Source of the DNA: CAYLZN01 sp964387935
GTDB taxonomy: Bacteria > Acidobacteriota > Vicinamibacteria > Vicinamibacterales > JAFNAJ01
Length of the DNA stretch: 15,354 bases
Assembly (NCBI GenBank): GCA_964387935.1
Contig: CAYLZN010000111.1
Location: forward strand, 1 to 15,354
Direction of reading: 5' to 3'
A program made the position numbers and the translations under genes. The notes under the pieces were generated by a model. It saw only the letters and a program-made list of their open reading frames with translations. It did no database searches and was not told the origin of the DNA. Positions 5,146 to 11,629 of this stretch are shown piece by piece; within the stretch, counting starts at the first letter, position 1; each line of letters starts with the position of its first letter.

Positions 5146-8052
5146 ATGGTGAAGCACGTGCGTGCGGCGCTCGGCGCGGCGGTCCTGGTTGGGGTGTGCC
5201 TGGCGGTGCCAGGCCAGGCGTTCGCGCAGGAGTTCCGCGGGCGGATCAACGGGGTGGTGACCGACGCCAGCGCCGCCGTGCTGCCGGGCGTGACGGTCAC
5301 GGCGACATCTCCGGCGCTCATCCAGCCTCAGGTGGTCGTGACGGGCGACGACGGGACCTACCGCCTCATCGCGCTGCCCGCCGGCGTCTACGAGATCACA
5401 TACGAACTGGCCGGCTTCCGCACCTTCCGCCGGCGGGACATCCGCGTGGTCATCGGGCAGACTCTCTCGGTCGATGCCAAACTGGACGTGGCGACGCTCG
5501 AGGAGACCGTCACGGTCAGCGGTGAGACGCCGATTGTCGACACGTCCACGACCGCGATCGGCACCAACTTCACCAAGGAACTCCTCACCGAGATCCCGAA
5601 TGCCCGGGACGTGTGGGCTGCCATGGCGCAGGCGCCAGGGTTCCAGATGACCGGCTACGACGTCGGGGGCTCGCACACCGGCACGCAAACCGGCTACGTG
5701 ACCTACGGCGTGAGCCAGCAGCGCACGACCCGCGTCGAGGGGATCAATACGACAGAGGGCACCGACGCGAATGCCGGCTACTTCGACTTCGGATCGTTCG
5801 AGGAGTTCCAGTTGGGCGCTGCCGGCAGCGGCGCCGATCAGGACACGCCCGGGGCCTCACTGAACATCACGGTCAAATCTGGCGGGGACTCCTTTCACGG
5901 GCAGTGGTACAGCGACTGGGAAGGCGACGCCACGATCTCGAACAACGTGCCGGACGAGTGGACGGCGACGGGCGGGAAGAAGGACGGCTTCGTGGCGCCG
6001 ACCGGAGGGGTTCGTCGGGGCAACCAGATCGACGAGCAGTACGACCTCAACGGGAACGTCGGCGGTCCCATCTATCGCGGGAAGGCCTGGTTCTTCACGT
6101 CGTGGCGGTACAACGATCAGATCAAGTTCATCACCGGCCTCCCGCAGACGGCGAAGTCGACGCTGAAGAACCTCACGGTCAAGGGCACCTACCAGCTCAA
6201 TCGCAACAACCAGCTCATTGGCTACTGGAACCGTCGCGAGAAGCTGCAGGCGCCCCGCGACGTGTCCACGGTCGTGCCGCTGTCGGCGGCGTATTACCAG
6301 TCGTCGCAGAACTACCCGTTCAAGGGCGAGTGGACGAGCGTGCTGTCGGATCGACTCTTCCTGGATGTCATCGTGGGGGACTGGCGCAACTACTTCCCGC
6401 TGCGCCCCACCGACGAAGCGGGGCTCTATCCCAACCCGCTGCAGCCAGGGCGCATCGAGTTGAACACGGGCCAGTACTTCGACGGAGGCGCCAACAGCTC
6501 CTATCAGAACCAGCGACGCCGCAAACCCCAGTACATGGCGTCCCTCGCCTACTTCAAGGACGGATGGCGGGGAACGCACGACTTCAAGTTCGGGGTCGAA
6601 GGGCGATGGGAACAGCGGATGTTCTTCCGGGATCAGCCCTACAACCTCTTCTACCGCGACCGCGGCACGGCGGTCTCCGAGATCGACATCTACAACACCC
6701 CCACCGACGGGGACAACCGGACGACGGCCCATGGCTTCTACGTCCAGGACAACTGGAAGGTCTCGAACAATCTCACCCTCAACCTGGGCGTCCGCTTCGA
6801 CTACTACCGCGACTGGTATCCCGACCAGGCGATCACGCCGGAGGGCAACCCGGCGCTGGCCAACGCCACCGATCCCCGCATCGTCGACTTCCTGGCGCCG
6901 AAATCGATCACGGGGCAGACGGTCGCGGAGACCTTCAACGTCGGGCCGCGCGCGGGGTTCGCCTGGGATTTCGGTGGCAATGGCAAGACCGTCGTGAAGG
7001 GGTACTTCGGGCGCTTCTACTTCAACTCCGCGCCCGACACGCTCGCGGCGCTCGAAAACCCGGTCGGGACGGCGCAGCTCCGCTACCGGTTCAGCGATCT
7101 CAACGGCAACAAACTGCTCGACAGCCAGGCCGAGCTCGGGACCTTCCTGTCCACGCAAGGCGGTGCGGGCTTCGTGCGCATCGATCGCGACGTCAATCGG
7201 CCGTACAGCGACGAGATGTCTGCCCACTTCGAACAGGAAATCCTGCAGGGACTCTCCGCCCGGGTGTCGTACGTCTACAAGAACATCCGCGATGATTGGG
7301 CCGAAGTCGACCTCGTGCGCGTCGATGCGTACACGATTCCGGTGACGGTGACCGACCCCGGCGAGGACGGCGTCACGGGGACCGGTGACGACAGGCCGCT
7401 CCAGCTCTTCGACCGCCCGGCCGGACTGGGACAGGATCGGACCTTCACCAACCCCGACGATCCCGAATACACCTCCGACTATCAGACCATCGAGTTCGCG
7501 CTGAACCGTCGGTTCCGTGGCCGATGGATGGCGCTGACCGCCTTCGGATACACGAGGATGGACCAGTTCTGGGCGGTGACCTCCACCACGAGTGCGCTGG
7601 ACTCGATCGGCCTCGGCAAGTCCTTTCTCTGGAACCCGAACCAGCGCAATCAGGGCGACCAGGGCAAGGAAGCCGGATCCCTGTGGAACTACAAGCTCAT
7701 CGGGCGGTACGTCTTCAACTGGGACATCGGCGTCAGCGGCTCGTACAAGTTCCAGAGTGGACGACCCTTTGGACGCACCATCAGTGCCTCGCTGCCGAAT
7801 TCGGGTGCCCAGACCGTGCTGGTGGAGTCGCCCACCGCGCAGCGGGCCCCGAACGTGGGGATCTTCGACGTCCGCGTCGACAAGACCTTCAAGCTGGGTG
7901 CTCTCGGGCGAGTGACCGGCATGCTCGACATCTTCAATCTGACCAATTCCGCCGCGGTGACCAACTTCCGCATCACCACCGTGCGCTACAAGGAGATCAT
8001 CGCCCTGCTCGATCCGCGGATCGTCCGCTTCGGGGTGCGTTGGGACTTCTAG
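5146..8052 (+). CDS. Oar/CarboxypepD-type TonB-dependent outer-membrane receptor
   Basis: A 968-residue outer-membrane protein. Residues 1-27 are a signal peptide ending AFA. About 30-110 is a carboxypeptidase regulatory-like beta-sandwich (INGVVTDASAAVLPGVTVTA ... GTYRLIALPAGVYEITYELAGF). About 115-235 is a plug domain (LEETVTVSGETPIVDT ... LNITVKSGGDSFHG). The rest is the beta-barrel with many aromatic strand ends, closing with RFGVRWDF; a C-terminal Phe is the usual signal for barrel insertion. Such receptors take up large ligands, peptides or glycans, using TonB energy, but the ligand is not evident. Two acidic loops look like calcium sites: Asp651-LNGNKLL-Asp659 and Asp737-PGEDGVTGTGDD. 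The start is fixed by GGAG at 5136-5139, 6 nt before ATG. Neighbouring M16 peptidases hint at peptide uptake (inference). Confidence 0.9.
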   Translation: MVKHVRAALGAAVLVGVCLAVPGQAFAQEFRGRINGVVTDASAAVLPGVTVTATSPALIQPQVVVTGDDGTYRLIALPAGVYEITYELAGFRTFRRRDIRVVIGQTLSVDAKLDVATLEETVTVSGETPIVDTSTTAIGTNFTKELLTEIPNARDVWAAMAQAPGFQMTGYDVGGSHTGTQTGYVTYGVSQQRTTRVEGINTTEGTDANAGYFDFGSFEEFQLGAAGSGADQDTPGASLNITVKSGGDSFHGQWYSDWEGDATISNNVPDEWTATGGKKDGFVAPTGGVRRGNQIDEQYDLNGNVGGPIYRGKAWFFTSWRYNDQIKFITGLPQTAKSTLKNLTVKGTYQLNRNNQLIGYWNRREKLQAPRDVSTVVPLSAAYYQSSQNYPFKGEWTSVLSDRLFLDVIVGDWRNYFPLRPTDEAGLYPNPLQPGRIELNTGQYFDGGANSSYQNQRRRKPQYMASLAYFKDGWRGTHDFKFGVEGRWEQRMFFRDQPYNLFYRDRGTAVSEIDIYNTPTDGDNRTTAHGFYVQDNWKVSNNLTLNLGVRFDYYRDWYPDQAITPEGNPALANATDPRIVDFLAPKSITGQTVAETFNVGPRAGFAWDFGGNGKTVVKGYFGRFYFNSAPDTLAALENPVGTAQLRYRFSDLNGNKLLDSQAELGTFLSTQGGAGFVRIDRDVNRPYSDEMSAHFEQEILQGLSARVSYVYKNIRDDWAEVDLVRVDAYTIPVTVTDPGEDGVTGTGDDRPLQLFDRPAGLGQDRTFTNPDDPEYTSDYQTIEFALNRRFRGRWMALTAFGYTRMDQFWAVTSTTSALDSIGLGKSFLWNPNQRNQGDQGKEAGSLWNYKLIGRYVFNWDIGVSGSYKFQSGRPFGRTISASLPNSGAQTVLVESPTAQRAPNVGIFDVRVDKTFKLGALGRVTGMLDIFNLTNSAAVTNFRITTVRYKEIIALLDPRIVRFGVRWDF

Positions 8053-8597
8053 TTTCCATCGCGCTGTTTCGTGCGATCAACGTCGCTGGCGCGAACATCG
8101 TCAGGATGGCGGATGTCCGTGCCTTAGCGAGCGACCTCGGCCTGCGCAACCCGCGAACGCTCCTGCAGAGCGGCAATCTCGTCTTCCAGGATCGGGGACG
8201 CACGACGGCCTCTCTCGAGCGCCAGTGGGAACAGGCGCTCGAGGACCGGCTCGCGGTGCGGGTCGACGTCCTGGTTCGCACCGCGGCGGAGTGGCAGGCC
8301 CTGGTCGCGCACAACCCCTTCGCGGTCGACGCCGCGCGCGATCCCGCCCGTGTGCTGGTCATGTGCCTGAAACAGGCACCAGACGGGCACAAGGTCAAGG
8401 CCCTCCAGGCTGTGATGACGGGCCCCGAGCGGGTGATGGTCCGGGAGCGCGAGCTCTATGCCGTCTATCCGGAGGGCATCGGCCGATCGCGCCTGACCAC
8501 CACGCTGATCGAGAAGACGCTGGCCACTCGCGGCACTGCCCGGAACTGGAACACCGTGCTCAAGCTCGCCGCGATGTGCCTTCCCGGCTCAGGCTGA
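8040..8597 (+). CDS. DUF1697 family protein, TTG start
   Basis: About 185 residues. The DUF1697 pattern is clear: IALFRAINVAGANIVRMADV, then LRNPRTLLQSGNLVFQ, and near the end SRLTTTLIEKTLATRGTARNWNTVLKL. The family has no firmly known reaction. The frame has no ATG or GTG at the expected N-terminus: the only usable codon just before the conserved IALFRAINV is TTG at 8040, which lies inside the last codons of the TonB receptor gene (13-nt overlap). The next in-frame ATG, 8106, would cut off the family's first motif. The frame is open far upstream inside the receptor gene, but that part is out-of-frame receptor coding and is not protein-like. Translation may depend on coupling to the receptor. 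Confidence 0.75.
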   Translation: MGLLVSIALFRAINVAGANIVRMADVRALASDLGLRNPRTLLQSGNLVFQDRGRTTASLERQWEQALEDRLAVRVDVLVRTAAEWQALVAHNPFAVDAARDPARVLVMCLKQAPDGHKVKALQAVMTGPERVMVRERELYAVYPEGIGRSRLTTTLIEKTLATRGTARNWNTVLKLAAMCLPGSG

Positions 8598-8631
8598 GGG
8601 TCGTCCGACGACGTTCTCGGGTTTCTAAGTC

Positions 8632-8741
8632 CTTCGACTCGCAAGTTCGGTGACGTATCGTTCGCTCAGGACTTTGTGCTGAGTGAGCAATTCCGGCGAC
8701 GCCGTGGGTTCGCCATACGTCGCCGTAATTGCGAATCGAAG
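8632..8741. repeat. 110-nt imperfect palindromic element
   Basis: Outer arms CTTCGACTCGCAA (8632-8644) and TTGCGAATCGAAG (8729-8741) pair at 12 of 13 positions. Next in, GGTGACGTAT (8649-8658) pairs with ATACGTCGCC (8715-8724) at 9 Watson-Crick pairs plus one G-T. The core is a hairpin: 8660-8669 pairs with 8679-8688 (two G-T pairs), then AC/GT, with loop TTT 8673-8675. The right arm has about 25 extra bases between core and middle stem. It occupies most of the gap between the DUF1697 and lipoprotein genes and encodes no protein. It resembles a dispersed REP/MITE-like palindrome; a structured RNA or terminator for DUF1697 is the alternative. Confidence 0.6.
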
Positions 8742-8768
8742 CACTGAGCAGACACCAAGGAGTCACCG

Positions 8769-9377
8769 GTGAACACACGGCCCACGATGCCCGTGACGGC
8801 GCTGACGATTGGCATCGCGTCCTGCGGGGGCGGCAGCTCCCGCCAGGCCACGACGAGCGCGGACCCCTCGCCAGGAGCGCCCGCCACGCCCGCAGCCTCG
8901 AGTCCTGCCCAGGCGGCGGCACCGAAGGCCCGCGACGTCTCGGCCCTCAGGGCCTGCGAGATCGTCACACCCCAGGACGTCGCGAGGGTCACGGGCGGCA
9001 AACTGCTCAACGAGCCGCCCGGGGGCTTCTCGAACTGCACGTACGTCCTCGAGGTCAAGGGAGCCACGGAGAGCTACCGGCTGGCCTTCTCGGAACCGGC
9101 GCTTTACACCAGCATGCTTGCCGCCCAGACCGGGAGCGAGAAGGGCGATCGCCAGGCGGGGCTGTGGGACGAGGCGTACCTCCAGCCGAGGGCCGTGGGA
9201 GGCGGCTATTCCCTGATTGCCGTGCGACGAGATGACGTGGCGGACACGTATGCGCTTCTCAGCGCCCGTTGGGAAGCCCCTTTTGGCCGCGGGGGTTCCG
9301 GCCGGGGACGCCCGGCTCGAGGAGTGCTAAAGTCATGGGCGGAGCTGGGGCGATGGCAGAAGCACTCACGTGTGTGA
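8769..9377 (+). CDS. Small putative lipoprotein, probable frameshift near 3' end
   Basis: GTG start at 8769, supported by AAGGAG at 8757-8762 with a 6-nt spacer. The N-terminus has a short hydrophobic stretch and a lipobox IASC (Cys19), so the mature protein is probably lipid-anchored. Residues 20-55 are a Ser/Ala/Pro-rich linker. Residues about 57-165 form a compact domain with two cysteines (Cys63 in LRACEIVTPQDVARVTGG and Cys90 in GFSNCTYVLEV), reminiscent of actinobacterial DUF3558-like lipoproteins, though I cannot assign a family. After about residue 167 (near 9268) codon use in this frame turns poor and the frame runs into the next gene. The +1 frame instead gives a well-biased tail ending at TAA 9328-9330, so the intact product was probably about 186 residues. 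Confidence 0.6.
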   Translation: MNTRPTMPVTALTIGIASCGGGSSRQATTSADPSPGAPATPAASSPAQAAAPKARDVSALRACEIVTPQDVARVTGGKLLNEPPGGFSNCTYVLEVKGATESYRLAFSEPALYTSMLAAQTGSEKGDRQAGLWDEAYLQPRAVGGGYSLIAVRRDDVADTYALLSARWEAPFGRGGSGRGRPARGVLKSWAELGRWQKHSRV

Positions 9378-9568
9378 AGCGGTTCGCGAATCGTCAGGAA
9401 GCGGAACTCGCCCGAGGCGCGCTCGAGGCCAGTGGCATCGAGTCGATGCTCGTGGCCGACGACGGCGGCGGCGAGATCCCGGGGCTGGACTTCGCGCAGA
9501 GTGTCGGCCTGTTCGTCAACGCGCAGGACGTGGAGGCTGCCACCGCGCTCCTCGAACCCGCGGGCTGA
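9353..9568 (+). CDS. DUF2007-type small signal-transducing-like protein
   Basis: A 71-residue protein with the DUF2007 pattern: CVKRFANRQEAELARGALEASGIESMLVADDGG at the front and LFVNAQDVEAATALLEPAG at the end. It is a small ferredoxin-like-fold domain of unknown role, often annotated 'putative signal transducing protein'. The ATG at 9353 has GGAG at 9341-9344 in front; an in-frame ATG at 9335 with GAGGAG at 9319-9324 is nearly as good and would add six residues. It follows the lipoprotein gene directly, starting just after the frame-corrected stop at 9330. Its whole length except the first 41 nt is antisense to the end of the CAP-domain reading frame. Confidence 0.72.
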   Translation: MAEALTCVKRFANRQEAELARGALEASGIESMLVADDGGGEIPGLDFAQSVGLFVNAQDVEAATALLEPAG

Positions 9569-10062
9569 CCTGCGCCGACCTGGGGAGTCGGGACCGGGGT
9601 CCGGCGAAAGACCTCGGTCACGTACAGGTAGCCGTCGCGTCCCCGCTCGATGGCGAGCCCGACCTCGTTGAAGTCGCCGAGGATGTTCCTGCGGTGCCCG
9701 CGGGAGCGCATCAGCTGCGCGTGCAGCTCCCGGACATCCGACCCGAACGCCACGTTCTCGGCCACGCGGGTGGCGCTCGCCATCAGGCCTCTCAGCTGGT
9801 CTCGTGTGCTGTGGGACAGTGCCTGCCGTGACGCCAGCTTCCGGCTGTGTGCCCGTGCGTAATCGTCGAGGTCCGCGGCTCTGGCGAGCGGGCGCAGTCG
9901 GTGGGCCTCACGCGTGCGGTTGATGAGGGTCAGCAGCGTGGCCTCGTCACCGGCGTCAGCCGCAACCCTGGCACCGCCGCCGATCACGACAGCCGCCAGG
10001 CAGGCGGCGACCAGCCGGTTCCTCCCCCTGGGCGCGGAAGACGAGCAGTAGCAGACGCGCAA
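9394..10062 (-). CDS. CAP (SCP/PR-1, YkwD-like) domain secreted protein
   Basis: A 222-residue protein from a TTG start at 10062, with GAGG about 10 nt upstream in the 19-nt gap to the previous gene. Residues 15-35 form a signal peptide ending ARVAA. Residues about 40-153 are a CAP domain: LINRTREAHRLRPLARAADL, ARAHSRKLA (His72), LSHS (His84), RVAENVAFG (Glu102), MRSRGHRRNIL (His123) and GYLYVTEVFRR (Glu150). Bacterial CAP proteins are secreted; their activity is mostly unknown. The domain ends at about 153. The last 57 or so residues are antisense to the DUF2007 gene, Ser/Ala/Pro-rich and not family-like, so they may be an accidental extension after loss of the original stop. Confidence 0.8.
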   Translation of the reverse strand: MRVCYCSSSAPRGRNRLVAACLAAVVIGGGARVAADAGDEATLLTLINRTREAHRLRPLARAADLDDYARAHSRKLASRQALSHSTRDQLRGLMASATRVAENVAFGSDVRELHAQLMRSRGHRRNILGDFNEVGLAIERGRDGYLYVTEVFRRTPVPTPQVGAGQPAGSRSAVAASTSCALTNRPTLCAKSSPGISPPPSSATSIDSMPLASSAPRASSAS

Positions 10063-10081
10063 TCGGAAGCACCTCAGGCCG

Positions 10082-10591
10082 CTACCACGGCAACGGCGAG
10101 ACCGTCCCTGTGTACGTCAACCGGCAGCGCTTCCCGTCGAGTGCGCCGCCGGAGAACCGACCCTCTCCGACGAGCGTCAACTGGCCCCCCCGATCCAGCG
10201 GTGCGCCGCCCGGCACGTCGCTCTTCAACGTCAGCGGCAGGTCGCTGTCTTCCTCGTACCAGGGGGCGTCGAACAGGTGATCGAAGAACAAGACGACGGG
10301 GATGGAGAAGTGCCCGGTCTTCCCGAGACGACCGGCCTCCGCTGACTTGAGGTGGACCTTGGTGGAGTTGGTGACGGTGACGGGGCCGAGGCGCGCCTGG
10401 TACTCCGGCGTGGCGATGGGCTCGAAGCCCACGAGCCACACGGTGTTCCTGTCGGCTGAGAAGCGGATGTCGCACCGGAGCGGATAGTGATCGAGCGGCG
10501 GCGCGCCCGGAACATCTGCGATGTCCAGCGTGCACGAGCCGTCGAACACGGCGTCGAGTTCGCGCGACTTCGGCGTCTTCTTCGCGGCCAT
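10082..10591 (-). CDS. Unrecognised beta-rich protein
   Basis: 169 residues from ATG 10591; the frame also allows GTG at 10612 (7 more residues), and neither has a clear Shine-Dalgarno. I do not recognise the family. The N-terminus MAAKKTPKSREL is basic with no signal peptide or membrane segment, suggesting a cytoplasmic protein. Alternating hydrophobic strands (CTLDI, LRCDIRF, NTVWLVGFEPI, VTVTNSTKVHL, FSIPVVLFFD, LPLTLKSDV, QLTLVGEG, CRLTYTGTV) suggest a beta-sandwich or barrel. Asp/Pro-rich turns include the similar pair VPGAPPLD (27-34) and VPGGAPLD (126-133), perhaps a weak internal repeat. Three cysteines (20, 40, 156). It lies 19 nt upstream of the CAP gene on the same strand, so they are probably co-transcribed. 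GC-rich third positions match the neighbours, which supports a real gene. Confidence 0.6.
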   Translation of the reverse strand: MAAKKTPKSRELDAVFDGSCTLDIADVPGAPPLDHYPLRCDIRFSADRNTVWLVGFEPIATPEYQARLGPVTVTNSTKVHLKSAEAGRLGKTGHFSIPVVLFFDHLFDAPWYEEDSDLPLTLKSDVPGGAPLDRGGQLTLVGEGRFSGGALDGKRCRLTYTGTVSPLPW

Positions 10592-10616
10592 CCTGGCCGC
10601 CGATCGTAGCACGCGC

Positions 10617-10643
10617 GGACCCGCGGTGCGGCGCCACGGGTCC
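10617..10643. terminator. Strong hairpin after the first PEP-CTERM gene
   Basis: GGACCCG (10617-10623) pairs perfectly with CGGGTCC (10637-10643). After a C-A mismatch, GGTG (10625-10628) pairs with CGCC (10632-10635), closing a CGG loop. It begins 7 nt beyond the stop of the minus-strand PEP-CTERM gene and before the next minus-strand gene. No U-tract follows, so terminator is a position-based guess. Confidence 0.4.
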
Positions 10644-10649
10644 TTGCGT

Positions 10650-11279
10650 CTAGCGCGAACCCACAGCGCGCCGTCGCAGTGCCGCGCCCACGAGGCCGGT
10701 GCCGAGCAGGATCATCGACGTCGGCTCCGGAACCTCCGCGACGGGCGGAGGCGGGTCCCAGAAGGTGATGTGCGACACGTTGGGCTGCTGGCCACCGTTG
10801 TTGAGGATGCCGGCCGTCGACCAGGGATAGGGACCGCCCGTTTCCGGCACCTGGAACAGCAGGAAGCTGTTGGCCGCCTTGATGGTCATGTACTTCAGCG
10901 GCGCGGGACCCACTTGCACCGGGTACGACCACGTGCCGCTTTGGCCCGGGAGGCCGGTGACCGAGAAGCCGCTCGAGGCAAAGTCGGCGGCGTCGGTCTT
11001 CGTCAGAGCTTCGAGGTCGTAATCCTCAGCCTTCAGGGTGCCGTTGGTCGCGTCCCACAGCGCGAACTCGACGGCCTGCTCGGTATCGTTGCCACCGGTG
11101 GCGACGACGAGGGTCAGGCCGTTGGGGCCTTCGAGCATGTCCCCAACGTTCACGAGGCAACCAGCCGTGAGGTTGAAAGGCGAACCAGGTTCGGAGCCGC
11201 ACAGCGGCATGGCCTGGGCTGAAGTCGCCAGGCCCAGCCCGGCGAACGCGAGAGACACCGCGAGGGACAGTTGTCGCAT
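10650..11279 (-). CDS. PEP-CTERM sorting-domain protein
   Basis: 209 residues from ATG 11279. A signal peptide (MRQLSLAVSLAFAGLGLATSAQA, 1-23) leads a secreted beta-rich region with two cysteines soon after cleavage (CGSEPGSPFNLTAGC). The end carries a PEP-CTERM signal: VPEPTSMILLGTGLVGAAL from residue 183, then RRR. Such proteins are exported, cut and anchored or released by an exosortase (EpsH/XrtA type), commonly in bacteria making exopolysaccharide; no exosortase gene is in this window. The middle domain is of the common, function-unknown PEP-CTERM type. An in-frame ATG at 11303 would add eight residues; neither has a good Shine-Dalgarno. The frame stays open to 11645, but the upstream translation has no protein-like character and is not included. 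Confidence 0.82.
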   Translation of the reverse strand: MRQLSLAVSLAFAGLGLATSAQAMPLCGSEPGSPFNLTAGCLVNVGDMLEGPNGLTLVVATGGNDTEQAVEFALWDATNGTLKAEDYDLEALTKTDAADFASSGFSVTGLPGQSGTWSYPVQVGPAPLKYMTIKAANSFLLFQVPETGGPYPWSTAGILNNGGQQPNVSHITFWDPPPPVAEVPEPTSMILLGTGLVGAALRRRAVGSR

Positions 11280-11629
11280 GACCCTGTCACTCGCAAGGTG
11301 CATGCCCTCTTCGCAGCGCCTCGCAGTCGCAGCGTGTCCGGCCTTTGGGCCCTTATTGCTGCCTGGCAAGCACGTGCGAGGTGATGTTTGATCGGTCAAA
11401 CTGTCTCGAACTGCGAGGATCGCCTCAGAATGAGACATTCCAGTCTCGTTGTGGCGCAGGCGCCCGGACTGTCGGAAGGTCTCAGCAGGGTTGACATCGT
11501 TCTTCGAACGGAAGACTCGCGTGCCCGGGAGCGCCGGGTCTGCCTCATTCCATGGGCGTCCGAGAACGGTACAGATTTGGCCTGTCTTGACACAGGGCAG
11601 CGGTCCTGCTGCACAGAGTGGAGAGACGG
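11280..11629. other. 350-nt divergent intergenic region between two PEP-CTERM genes
   Basis: No convincing gene on either strand. It contains the inverted repeat at 11386-11401, a GAGAC-N6-GTCTC inverted repeat about 11430-11450, and small hairpins close to the plus-strand start (CCTGT-N6-ACAGG and GCAGC-N6-GCTGC). TTGACA occurs twice on the plus strand (about 11490 and 11588), but neither has a good -10 at the right distance. A GG-N10-GC element on the minus strand at 11307-11293 loosely fits a sigma54 promoter. No riboswitch could be recognised. Confidence 0.5.
11386..11401. promoter_or_regulatory. Inverted repeat GTTTGA-TCGG-TCAAAC
   Basis: A perfect 6+4+6 inverted repeat near the middle of the divergent gap between the two PEP-CTERM genes. 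It is AT-richer than its surroundings and is the best candidate for a shared operator; the binding protein is unknown. Confidence 0.4.

Noticed and set aside
11304..11400. Possible cyclic-di-GMP riboswitch in the minus-strand leader (AAGGGC, AAAGG, ACGC pieces)
   Set aside because: The canonical GGCAAACC and ACGCAAAGCC segments and the GNRA tetraloop are absent, so the likeness is superficial.
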